Assembly: GCA_021770615.1 (NCBI GenBank)
Contig: JAETQR010000015.1
Location: forward strand, 21,941-85,940
Reading direction: 5' to 3'
Source of the DNA: Lachnospiraceae bacterium
GTDB lineage: Bacteria; Bacillota_A; Clostridia; Lachnospirales; Lachnospiraceae
DNA: 64,000 nt
Under the pieces are notes generated by a model. That model ran no database searches. It was not told the DNA's origin and saw only the letters and a list, made by a program, of their open reading frames with translations. The position numbers and the translations under genes were made by a program. Of this stretch, positions 47,639 through 55,834 are shown one piece after another (positions within the stretch are counted from its first letter, which is position 1; each line of letters opens with the position of its first letter).

Positions 47639-48658
47639 TTATTCTTCCTCCTTTTCTTCTTTTTTGGCTTTTTCCTTTTTCTTCTTTTTCTCTTCCTTTG
47701 TGAGTTTTCCGCCATACTGGCGCGTCCCCTCACCGGTCAGCCTCAAGAACACTTCCTCGAGTGTCGGAACTTTGTGGTTCATCTCAAGGATCGGACATTT
47801 TGCGTCCGCAAACAGGTAAAAGATCTCTTCTCTGAGATCAAACTCCACAAGACTTGATATCTCCACCTGGTAAACACCCTGTTCCCCGGTATTTAACACC
47901 TTTGTTTCCTTTGCATTTGCTACTTTCTCAAGAAGGCTGCCGATCAGCTCTTTATTTCCTTTCACTTTAAGAGTAAGTTCATTCGTCTGTGCGATATGCC
48001 TTGGAATATTTTCCGGCGTATCCGATAAGATCAGTTTTCCCTGATTGATGATCATGATCTGGTTACACACCGCACTGACCTCCTGCATGATATGGGAACT
48101 TAAAAGGATCGTGTGGGTTTTGCTGAGTTCTTTGATAAGATTACGTATCTCGATGATCTGTTTTGGATCGAGTCCCACAGTCGGCTCGTCCAATATGAGG
48201 ATTTCCGGGTCCCCGACCATCGCACCAGCCAGTCCAACCCTTTGCTTATATCCTTTGGACAAATGTTTGATCAGACGCTCCGATACATCCTGGATCTTCG
48301 TGGCCCGCATGACCTTACGGATCATTTTTTCTTTGTTATTTCCTCTTACCTTCTTTAAGTCGCAGACAAAATCCAGATACTCTCCTACCTTCATGTCCGG
48401 ATAAAGCGGCGGCTGCTCCGGCAGATAACCGATACTTTTCTTTACCTTCTCAGGCTCGTCATAAATATCATATCCGTTTACTGTCACCATGCCCTCTGTG
48501 GCAGATATATATCCGGTGACAATATTCATCGTCGTGGATTTTCCCGCACCATTTGGGCCCAGAAATCCCACGATCTGTCCTTTTTCCACAGTAAAACTAA
48601 GGTCATCTACTACATTCCGGCCTCCATACTGTTTTACCAGATTCTTTACTTCAATCAA
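47639..48658 (-). CDS. ABC transporter ATP-binding protein (GldA/CcmA type)
   Basis: This 339-residue ATPase has Walker A GFLGPNGAGKSTTMNIV (about residue 33), a Q loop region, signature HLSKGYKQRVGLAGAM and Walker B ILILDEPTVGLDP followed by the H loop LLSSHIMQEV. The C-terminus ends in a run of lysine and glutamate (about 21 residues) that overlaps the ribosome site of the next gene. The start codon is TTG, preceded by AAGGAGGGTTAAA. It is the first gene of the exporter operon (ATPase, permease, GldG-like, DUF4340). Confidence 0.93.
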   Translation of the reverse strand: MIEVKNLVKQYGGRNVVDDLSFTVEKGQIVGFLGPNGAGKSTTMNIVTGYISATEGMVTVNGYDIYDEPEKVKKSIGYLPEQPPLYPDMKVGEYLDFVCDLKKVRGNNKEKMIRKVMRATKIQDVSERLIKHLSKGYKQRVGLAGAMVGDPEILILDEPTVGLDPKQIIEIRNLIKELSKTHTILLSSHIMQEVSAVCNQIMIINQGKLILSDTPENIPRHIAQTNELTLKVKGNKELIGSLLEKVANAKETKVLNTGEQGVYQVEISSLVEFDLREEIFYLFADAKCPILEMNHKVPTLEEVFLRLTGEGTRQYGGKLTKEEKKKKKEKAKKEEKEEE

Positions 48659-48773
48659 ATTTAACCCTCCTTAACCGGCCTGCAGCCGGATGATTATCCA
48701 TCAAAAAATGCCGTGTCGTCCAAGCACTCATTTATTGTACTATCTTTATGTTACCAAAATGTGAACAATGTTG

Positions 48774-49313
48774 CTAACGATACATCCACTGGATCAGCGG
48801 AATATTGATCCTTGCCTCAAGAAGGCAGCTTACCACAAATACAAGAAGGATCAAAAGTACCGCCGGCATGGCCTTCTCCCGCCTTCTCTCAAAAATACGG
48901 TAAAAAGAGTAGACGTAGAGTGGGACAAGAAACAGTATGTGCGGACACCCCGCCGCAAGCCAGTAAAGAATCCCCTTCGCCCCCCGAAGCGTGACAAAAA
49001 ACATAAGCAGAAATCCGGACTGCATCCCCACATAGGCAAGAAAAGCTGCCACATACAACTTATATATTTTTGTATACCCGGCCAGCCAGAGCACCGAAAA
49101 CACCTTCCCTCTCTCCCAGAGGATAAAAAAAAGCGCCTGAAAAAAACCCTGTTCCTCTGCTGCCCACAAAACCATATTTTCTTCCATCTGTGCCAACGCC
49201 TCTCCAGCCGGCTTCTGACACAGATAATATAAAATCCCTCCAGAAAAAAAGCCGGCTAAAAAAAACAATACTGCCTTTTTTCTCCGACTCTTCACAAATT
49301 CTACAAAAGTCAT
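48774..49313 (-). CDS. spoIIM: SpoIIM-like membrane protein
   Basis: This 179-residue protein has four or five membrane helices. It starts with a basic FVKSRRKK, then FFLAGFFSGGILYYL, and has the SpoIIM-like block GMQSGFLLMFFVTLRGAKGI with AAGCPHILFLVPLYVYSF. SpoIIM anchors SpoIID and SpoIIP at the septum in the engulfment machinery, and SpoIIP is also encoded in this window. It is shorter than B. subtilis SpoIIM (about 214), so the assignment is likely rather than certain. GGGAGG precedes the ATG. Confidence 0.65.
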   Translation of the reverse strand: MTFVEFVKSRRKKAVLFFLAGFFSGGILYYLCQKPAGEALAQMEENMVLWAAEEQGFFQALFFILWERGKVFSVLWLAGYTKIYKLYVAAFLAYVGMQSGFLLMFFVTLRGAKGILYWLAAGCPHILFLVPLYVYSFYRIFERRREKAMPAVLLILLVFVVSCLLEARINIPLIQWMYR

Positions 49314-49410
49314 ACCCTGTCCTCCCAGCGGGCGACCACACCGGTCTGTCCCCGGCTGCCCTCTTTCTTACAAAATATATGTCTGGGAAACATCGTTTAT
49401 GACTTACGGT

Positions 49411-49944
49411 TTATGACTTGAGATTTTTATAAGCAAGGACGCCCGCGATCGTCTTTGCATCCGTGATCTCCCCCGAATAGATCATCTTCTCGATCTCTCC
49501 GATCGAGTAGCGCTCGATATTTACAAATTCATTTTCATCCAGATGCTGTCTGGAAGGAATGAGATTCTCCGCATAATACACCACGATCTTCTCGCTCGTA
49601 TAGGCAGCTGCTGTATTGATATCGATCAGATGATGGAGTTCCTCCGAGCGGTATCCTGTCTCTTCCTCGAGTTCACGGGACGCACAGATCTTAAAATCTT
49701 CTTCCGTACTGTCTCTTCCCCCGGCAGGGATCTCTAACATCGTATCGTCGATCGCCCCCCGGTACTGCCTCACCATAAGGATCTTTCCCTCATCATCTAC
49801 CGGGACAACAGCCGAAGCCCCTTTGTGTTCGATCAGATCCCAGTGTGCCGTATTTCCATTTGGCACCTGAATCTCCATCGTATAAAAATCAACGATCGCT
49901 CCGTGGTGCTCCAACTTCTTTCCTAAAATTTTAAACTTATCCAT
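49411..49944 (-). CDS. Nudix hydrolase (ADP-ribose pyrophosphatase type)
   Basis: This 177-residue protein has the Nudix box GGRDSTEEDFKICASRELEE followed by ETGYRSEEL, with the GX5EX7REUXEEXGU residues in place (about residues 75-97). The upstream PVDDEGKILMVRQYRGAIDD segment is typical of ADP-ribose pyrophosphatases. It would hydrolyse ADP-ribose or related nucleoside diphosphate derivatives; the exact substrate is not known. It lies between the SpoIIM-like gene and pepD. Confidence 0.92.
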   Translation of the reverse strand: MDKFKILGKKLEHHGAIVDFYTMEIQVPNGNTAHWDLIEHKGASAVVPVDDEGKILMVRQYRGAIDDTMLEIPAGGRDSTEEDFKICASRELEEETGYRSEELHHLIDINTAAAYTSEKIVVYYAENLIPSRQHLDENEFVNIERYSIGEIEKMIYSGEITDAKTIAGVLAYKNLKS

Positions 49945-50011
49945 TGATTCCTCTTTTCTGCAGGGATCACATGCTCCCCGCTTTCACCTGATACCCGGTG
50001 TCAAACCATCT

Positions 50012-51466
50012 TCATTTTGCCAGTTTTTCCAATACTCCGAGAACAAAATCAAAATTCTTTTTTGCAGAAGAGATCGAAAGTCTCTCATGGATTGTATGGA
50101 TATCATGAATATCCGGTCCCATGGAAACGATATCGATCCCCGGGATCTTCTTTGCCAGTATCCCGCATTCCAATCCCGCGTGGATTCCTTTTACCTCGGG
50201 TTCTCTGCCAAATACCCTCTTAAACTCTTCGATCATAAGCTCTCTCAGTACAGAATCTTTCTTGTAATCCCAGGCCGGATATTCTCCCCTCACACGGAAA
50301 CTGCCCGTTATCCCCTCCGACATAATGCACTTTGAAAGCTGTTCCAGCTTCCCAAGCATATAGTCGCGGTAACTCTCTTTCTGACTCCGGAGAGAAAAAG
50401 CAAATGTCATGCCATCCTCTTTTGTCCTGGCCACACCCATATTCAAAGAGCTCTCTACCATCCCCGGCACATCGCTGCTCATCACCTGAACCCCGGTGAT
50501 CACCAGATTCAGAAAAGACAGGACGCTTTCCGTATAACTTTCCGAAAAACAAAACTCACTGCACCGTAAAGGTTCACCGATCGCAAACGCAGCATCCGGT
50601 TCTGCGGCAGAGATCTCCTCTGTCACACATACTGCATTTCTTGTCAATGCTTTGACCAGTTCCTTTCCATCCCCCTCACAAAGCAGACGGGCATCCGCCT
50701 GGCTGGTGATCACATTATCTTTGTCCCCACCCGTGAAAGAAATAAACCGGAACGGCTGCTCCTTCCATGTCATAAATAAAAGCCTGCCAAGTAAGATCGA
50801 CGCATTTAACGGATGCTTGTCGATCTCTGTTCCGGAGTGGCCGCCGGCAAGTCCGCTGACCTTTACAGCAATCTCTGTCCCGCTCTTTTTCTCCTTTTCC
50901 TCCGAAAAAGAAATATCTGCCGAAGCTCCCCCTGCACAGCTGACGAGAAGAACCCCTTCCTCCTCGTTATCCATATTGATAAGCCGATTTGCGTTCAGAT
51001 CCGACGTATCCAGGGCAGACGCCCCATCCATCCCGACCTCCTCATCTGTCGTAAACACGACTTCTAATGGCGGATGCGTATATTCATCACTGTCCAGTAT
51101 CGCAAGGGAATATGCCAGTGCGATCCCATCATCTCCGCCAAGTGTCGTTCCCTCTGAATAGATATAGTCCCCATCGGTCCTTAACGGAAGACCCTGATTC
51201 TGAAAATCATGTGTTCCATCCTCACTGACACATACCATATCCATATGTCCCTGGAGCATGACCGGTTCCTGATTTGTGCAATCTGCAGAAGCGGGTTTTT
51301 TAATGATAACATTCCTGGCCTCATCCACCCGGTAAGACAAATGATGCTCTTTCGCAAAACGGACGAGATATTCACTTATCTTCTCATTATGGTAAGAACC
51401 ACGGGGTATCCCTGAAATCTCCTCAAAATACGTAAAGATTTTTTTATAGTCGATCGACTCTAACAT
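50012..51466 (-). CDS. pepD: aminoacyl-histidine dipeptidase (PepD, M20 family)
   Basis: This 484-residue metallopeptidase of the M20 family likely cleaves dipeptides such as carnosine-type Xaa-His. Metal-binding motifs are LQGHMDMVC (about residue 70), LGGDDGIALAYSLAIL with the bridging aspartate, and TDEEVGMDGA with the catalytic glutamate. The length matches PepD. AAGGAAGGAAATTTC precedes the ATG. It is followed 36 bases upstream by the PFL gene on the same strand. Confidence 0.92.
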   Translation of the reverse strand: MLESIDYKKIFTYFEEISGIPRGSYHNEKISEYLVRFAKEHHLSYRVDEARNVIIKKPASADCTNQEPVMLQGHMDMVCVSEDGTHDFQNQGLPLRTDGDYIYSEGTTLGGDDGIALAYSLAILDSDEYTHPPLEVVFTTDEEVGMDGASALDTSDLNANRLINMDNEEEGVLLVSCAGGASADISFSEEKEKKSGTEIAVKVSGLAGGHSGTEIDKHPLNASILLGRLLFMTWKEQPFRFISFTGGDKDNVITSQADARLLCEGDGKELVKALTRNAVCVTEEISAAEPDAAFAIGEPLRCSEFCFSESYTESVLSFLNLVITGVQVMSSDVPGMVESSLNMGVARTKEDGMTFAFSLRSQKESYRDYMLGKLEQLSKCIMSEGITGSFRVRGEYPAWDYKKDSVLRELMIEEFKRVFGREPEVKGIHAGLECGILAKKIPGIDIVSMGPDIHDIHTIHERLSISSAKKNFDFVLGVLEKLAK

Positions 51467-51502
51467 GAAATTTCCTTCCTTTCCGACGGATCCTCATCCG
51501 GA

Positions 51503-52867
51503 TCAGTTTTTAAAACTGTGGATCGGTGCCGGAATACGGCCCGTCCGGTTTACAAACTCATCACAGCCAAACGGATTTACCGGCATGATCGGTGCATATC
51601 CGAGAAGGCCGCCAAATTCTGCCCTGTCTCCCACTGTTTTTCCCTGTACCGGTATGATCCTGACTGCTGTCGTCTTCTGGTTCACCATCCCGATCGCCAT
51701 CTCATCGGCAATGATCCCGGCGATCGTCGTTTCTTTCGTATCTCCCGGAACTGCGATCATATCCAGTCCCACCGAGCAGACACAGGTCATCGCTTCCAGT
51801 TTTTCTAACGTCAGCGCACCCTCTGTCACCGCATCGATCATTCCCTGATCCTCGCTGACCGGGATAAAGGCCCCGCTCAGTCCCCCTACATAAGAAGAAG
51901 CCATAACTCCGCCTTTTTTTACCTGATCGTTCAACATGGCAAGTGCTGCTGTCGTCCCCGGCGCCCCGGCTCTCTCCAGACCAAGCGCCTCAAAGATTTC
52001 TGCGATACTATCCCCGACCGCCGGCGTCGGCGCCAGCGACAGATCGATGATACCAAACGGAATATTAAGCCTTTTTGACGCCTCGTAAGCCACGAGCTGA
52101 CCCACTCTGGTGATCTTAAAAGCCGTTTTCTTGATCGTCTCGCATACTTTACCAAAATCTTTATCCTTCACTTTTTCAAGCGCTGTCTTTACAACGCCGG
52201 GACCGCTTACTCCCACATTTATAATGGCGTCTCCCTCGGTCACACCATGAAATGCCCCCGCCATAAACGGATTGTCGTCCGGAGCATTACAAAAGACTAC
52301 CAGTTTCGCACACCCTAATGAATCCTCGTCCTTTGTATTCTCTGCTGTTTTTTTGACTATTTTTCCCATAAGACGGATCGCATCCATATCAAGCCCTGTC
52401 TTTGTAGAACCTACATTAACGGAACTGCACACCCGCTCGGTAACAGCAAGCGCCTCCGGGATCGAACAGATCAGATTTTCATCTGCCTTCGTCATCTTCT
52501 TAGAGACAAGCGCCGAATATCCACCGATAAAATTCACCCCGACTTGTTTTGCCGCACGGTCTAATGCCTCAGCGATCTTCACAAAATCCTCCGGCGACTG
52601 ACAGGCCGCTCCCCCGATCAGAGCAGCCGGCGTGATCGAAATCCTCTTATTCACGATCGGTATTCCATACTCCATACTGATCTCCTCGCCAACCGGAACG
52701 AGATTTTGCGCCATCTTCGTGATCTTATCATATACATTTGTACATAACCGTTCCAGATCACTGTCCACGCAGTCGAGAAGACTGATCCCCATCGTGATCG
52801 TGCGGACGTCAAGATTTTCCTTTTCAATCATATTATTCGTTTCGATAACTTCATTTATATTGATCAA
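51503..52867 (-). CDS. PFL family protein (DUF711/UPF0210)
   Basis: This 454-residue protein of the UPF0210/PFL-like family has conserved blocks [15 protein letters not shown] near residue 19, then [30 protein letters not shown] ([20 protein letters not shown]) and a glycine-rich C-terminal part. Family members resemble pyruvate formate-lyase-type folds but have no known activity. The start is TTG; no strong ribosome site was seen. It is followed in the genome by an ACT-domain gene, the usual pairing for this family. Confidence 0.85.
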   Translation of the reverse strand: MININEVIETNNMIEKENLDVRTITMGISLLDCVDSDLERLCTNVYDKITKMAQNLVPVGEEISMEYGIPIVNKRISITPAALIGGAACQSPEDFVKIAEALDRAAKQVGVNFIGGYSALVSKKMTKADENLICSIPEALAVTERVCSSVNVGSTKTGLDMDAIRLMGKIVKKTAENTKDEDSLGCAKLVVFCNAPDDNPFMAGAFHGVTEGDAIINVGVSGPGVVKTALEKVKDKDFGKVCETIKKTAFKITRVGQLVAYEASKRLNIPFGIIDLSLAPTPAVGDSIAEIFEALGLERAGAPGTTAALAMLNDQVKKGGVMASSYVGGLSGAFIPVSEDQGMIDAVTEGALTLEKLEAMTCVCSVGLDMIAVPGDTKETTIAGIIADEMAIGMVNQKTTAVRIIPVQGKTVGDRAEFGGLLGYAPIMPVNPFGCDEFVNRTGRIPAPIHSFKN

Positions 52868-52887
52868 AGTAAATACCCTGCCTTTCC

Positions 52888-53160
52888 TTAAAGCCTGTGC
52901 ATCTTGTCAAAAATATCTTCCCGCTGGACTTTAATGATGCAGCCGATCTCTTTTCCAAGTTCTTCCATCTCTTCCGATATCTCCACAAATTTTTTCGTAG
53001 ACAGATCGGTATTTACAACCATCATCATGTTAAAAAAACCATCCACGATCGTCTGGGAAATGTCAAGGATGTTGATCCCGTTTTCCGAAAGATACGTGCA
53101 TACCTTTGCAATGATTCCCACACTGTCTTTTCCCACCACTGTAATAATTGTCTTTTTCAT
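52888..53160 (-). CDS. ACT domain-containing protein (UPF0237)
   Basis: This 90-residue single ACT domain reads [20 protein letters not shown], then [20 protein letters not shown], a GcvR-like pattern. Such proteins bind small ligands, possibly amino acids. The ATG is preceded by GGAGGAAAGA. It lies 20 bases upstream of the PFL gene, with which it is commonly paired, so the pair likely acts together in an unknown process. Confidence 0.88.
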   Translation of the reverse strand: MKKTIITVVGKDSVGIIAKVCTYLSENGINILDISQTIVDGFFNMMMVVNTDLSTKKFVEISEEMEELGKEIGCIIKVQREDIFDKMHRL

Positions 53161-53241
53161 TCTTTCCTCCATTGGCGCACTTCTTACCGGCCCGGTTTGG
53201 CCGGAGCTGTGCGCATATAAACTTATTCAAAGATCTATGTG

Positions 53242-54048
53242 TCAGCACACCAAAACCGGTGCCGTCGGTGCCTGCCTCCCTGCCACCCCGAGAAATAACC
53301 CGTTTTCTTCCCACGAGCCATATTCTCGTTCCAGTTCATATTTTACGGTCTCATAAGCAAGTTCCGGATAATTGTTTTCCTGGCTCAAATGGCCTAACAA
53401 TATGTATTTCAAACGATGACGGACCAGATGGCAAAGCATCCGCCCACAGGCATCATTCGATAAGTGTCCCTTATTTCCAAGAATACGGAGTTTGAGCTGA
53501 TAGGGATAACTTCCTGCCTGGAGCATATTGATATCATGATTGGCCTCAAGCAGCACACCTTCACAATCCTCCAGATGAGACAGTGTATAATCCGTATACT
53601 CGCCCATATCCGTAGCCACTGCGATCTTCTCTCCGCTATCACTCACCGTATAACATACCGGTTCCGCTGCATCGTGCGAAATCGTAAATGGCATGACCTC
53701 CATCCCTCCCACGCTGACCGGCACATCCGGACGGATGCACTGAAAAAGCCCCTCGTCTACTTTCCCGCACTTTCCCGTGTCAAGAATATATTTTATCGTC
53801 CCCTCCGTCGCATAGACCGGAATCGCATATTTTCTTAAAATGGGACCTAACCCGCATATATGGTCCGAGTGTTCATGTGTAATAAAGATTCCCTCGATAT
53901 CCTCAATGGAAATATGTTCCGAGGCCAGTCCTTCTTCGATCCGTTTTTTACTGATCCCCGTGTCCACAAGGATTCCTCTGTTTTCTTTCCCGGATCCCAC
54001 AAATATACTATTCCCGCTGCTTCCGCTGGCAATACTGTAAAGTTTCAT
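53242..54048 (-). CDS. metallo-beta-lactamase fold hydrolase (YycJ/WalJ-like)
   Basis: This 268-residue MBL-fold protein starts MKLYSIASGSSGNSIFVGSG and has the metal motif FITHEHSDHICGLGPIL (about residue 59). Later are ATDMGEYTDYTLSHLEDCEG, LEANHDINML and HLSQENNYPELA, a layout like YycJ/WalJ exonuclease-type proteins near the WalKR locus. Here no walKR is nearby. The start follows GGAGACGGAT. It lies 15 bases after the diguanylate cyclase gene. Confidence 0.88.
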   Translation of the reverse strand: MKLYSIASGSSGNSIFVGSGKENRGILVDTGISKKRIEEGLASEHISIEDIEGIFITHEHSDHICGLGPILRKYAIPVYATEGTIKYILDTGKCGKVDEGLFQCIRPDVPVSVGGMEVMPFTISHDAAEPVCYTVSDSGEKIAVATDMGEYTDYTLSHLEDCEGVLLEANHDINMLQAGSYPYQLKLRILGNKGHLSNDACGRMLCHLVRHRLKYILLGHLSQENNYPELAYETVKYELEREYGSWEENGLFLGVAGRQAPTAPVLVC

Positions 54049-54063
54049 ATCCGTCTCCATATT

Positions 54064-55812
54064 CTACATTTTTGTTTCCAGTTCATCACTGTCGATCGTA
54101 ATGCGGTCCCTGCCGTTTCTCTTAGAATGATACATCGCCCAGTCCGCCCTGGTGAGAAGATCCGAAGGATTTTCACAAGTCTCCGGATAAGAGGCAACTC
54201 CTGCACTGACACATACATTCAGGGTCTTATCCTCATAGACTACACTCTCCGTCTTGATCTTCTTGTGAACTTTTTTAACGATCTCATAAACTTCCGCCAG
54301 TGTTTTTCCCTGAAATGCGATCACGAACTCTTCCCCGCCATAACGGCCTGCGATCCCTCCATTTGATACCGCTGCCTGACGGAGCAGGGATGCGACATGG
54401 CAGATGACTACGTCGCCACATGGATGGCCATAGGTATCATTTACCATCTTAAATTTATCAATATCAAAAAGCGCGATTGACACACTGCTCTTTTTCTGGA
54501 TCGCTTCGGATAAATAACCATTCAAAAGCTCTGTCAGGTGACGTCTGTTATAGATCCGGGTAAGTCCGTCCCGGATCGCCATCTGCCTCATCTGCTCATA
54601 TAGCTTCTTATTGGATATCCCGATACTGAGCTGGCTGGCTAACGTCTCATAAAATGTTTGTTTTTCTACAAAAGCATTGATGCTGCGCTTTCCGATCAGC
54701 AGGTTTCCCATCCTTTGTTGTCGTCTTTTTAACGGTACAACGATCAGAGATTCAAGCACCTTTCCCCCATATGCACGAAAGTCCGGACGCTCTTTCCTTA
54801 CATCCATATTCTGGATATATGTGTCCGGTAATACCAAAAGATCCTCCGCGCCTCCTGACACGATAAAATCCCGTATATATTTCTCATAAGCTTCATCAAA
54901 TACGCAGGAAGAGTATACCTCCCGCTTTCCCGCTTCATCTCCGGGCAATTCCAGTTCCGGATCCGGTTCCATGATAACGCCGACATAATCCATATCCAGC
55001 CGGATCCTCATGATCCTGCACACATCTTTCAACAGTTTCCCAATCTCCATCGTCGACGTGATCTCATTTGAAATTTCGTTCTGTACTGACATTTCATCCC
55101 GGGAAAGATTGATTTCTTTATTCGCCGCCTGAAGTTTGATCTTCTGAAGTCCCAGCATCTCATTTGTCCTTTTTATCTGTTGCTGCTGCTCTTTTAATTT
55201 ACTATTTGCTTCATTAAGATCCTCTACTGTCCGGTTTTGCGCAAACAAAAGGCGGACAAAATACAGATAGGTTTTAATGACCAGTTCACACAATATAACT
55301 GCTGAGAAAAAGACAACTGTCGTCGATACGATAAGATTGATCCCCTGATATACAGCATCACAATAAAGAACCTTCCATATAGCCACGATCTCAAGAGCGA
55401 TTCCAAACACAATGTAAATTAATACTCTGTTTAACCTCCCATAAAACGGATAATAGAACGCCGTCTCCGCCGCAAACAAAACGATTGCTACAAGGCTGGC
55501 ACCAGCACCAAGTTCCACCGGCACCATAAAATAAAATACGGTAACACCCAGAATCTGTGCCATTCGGAAACAGGCTCCTGCAACCCCTTTTTCAAACAAA
55601 TCCCATGAACTGTAATACGATATTGTCTCTGAAATAAACATAATAGCAAACAGAACCGTAAAAACAACAGCTGCCGGTAAAGGATATCCCAGCTTTTTCA
55701 CTTCCGGGTCAAAAACAGTCTCCACATTCACCAGGATAAAAATCACATATATCACCATATGAATATAGTAGATCAACTTATGATCCAGTATTTTCTTAAT
55801 ATGCTCATTCAT
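54064..55812 (-). CDS. diguanylate cyclase (membrane, GAF, GGDEF)
   Basis: This 582-residue protein has six N-terminal hydrophobic segments (about residues 14-195), a short coiled coil, a GAF-like region (about 250-400) and a GGDEF domain. The active site reads RYGGEEFVIAF (GGEEF variant), a version often active in making cyclic-di-GMP. The usual inhibitory-site RxxD five residues upstream is not present, so product inhibition is likely weak or missing. The start chosen follows GAGGTG. It is upstream of the MBL gene. The window's HD-GYP protein may be a counterpart. Confidence 0.88.
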   Translation of the reverse strand: MNEHIKKILDHKLIYYIHMVIYVIFILVNVETVFDPEVKKLGYPLPAAVVFTVLFAIMFISETISYYSSWDLFEKGVAGACFRMAQILGVTVFYFMVPVELGAGASLVAIVLFAAETAFYYPFYGRLNRVLIYIVFGIALEIVAIWKVLYCDAVYQGINLIVSTTVVFFSAVILCELVIKTYLYFVRLLFAQNRTVEDLNEANSKLKEQQQQIKRTNEMLGLQKIKLQAANKEINLSRDEMSVQNEISNEITSTMEIGKLLKDVCRIMRIRLDMDYVGVIMEPDPELELPGDEAGKREVYSSCVFDEAYEKYIRDFIVSGGAEDLLVLPDTYIQNMDVRKERPDFRAYGGKVLESLIVVPLKRRQQRMGNLLIGKRSINAFVEKQTFYETLASQLSIGISNKKLYEQMRQMAIRDGLTRIYNRRHLTELLNGYLSEAIQKKSSVSIALFDIDKFKMVNDTYGHPCGDVVICHVASLLRQAAVSNGGIAGRYGGEEFVIAFQGKTLAEVYEIVKKVHKKIKTESVVYEDKTLNVCVSAGVASYPETCENPSDLLTRADWAMYHSKRNGRDRITIDSDELETKM

Positions 55813-55834
55813 AGGAAACACCTCGATTCATGAA

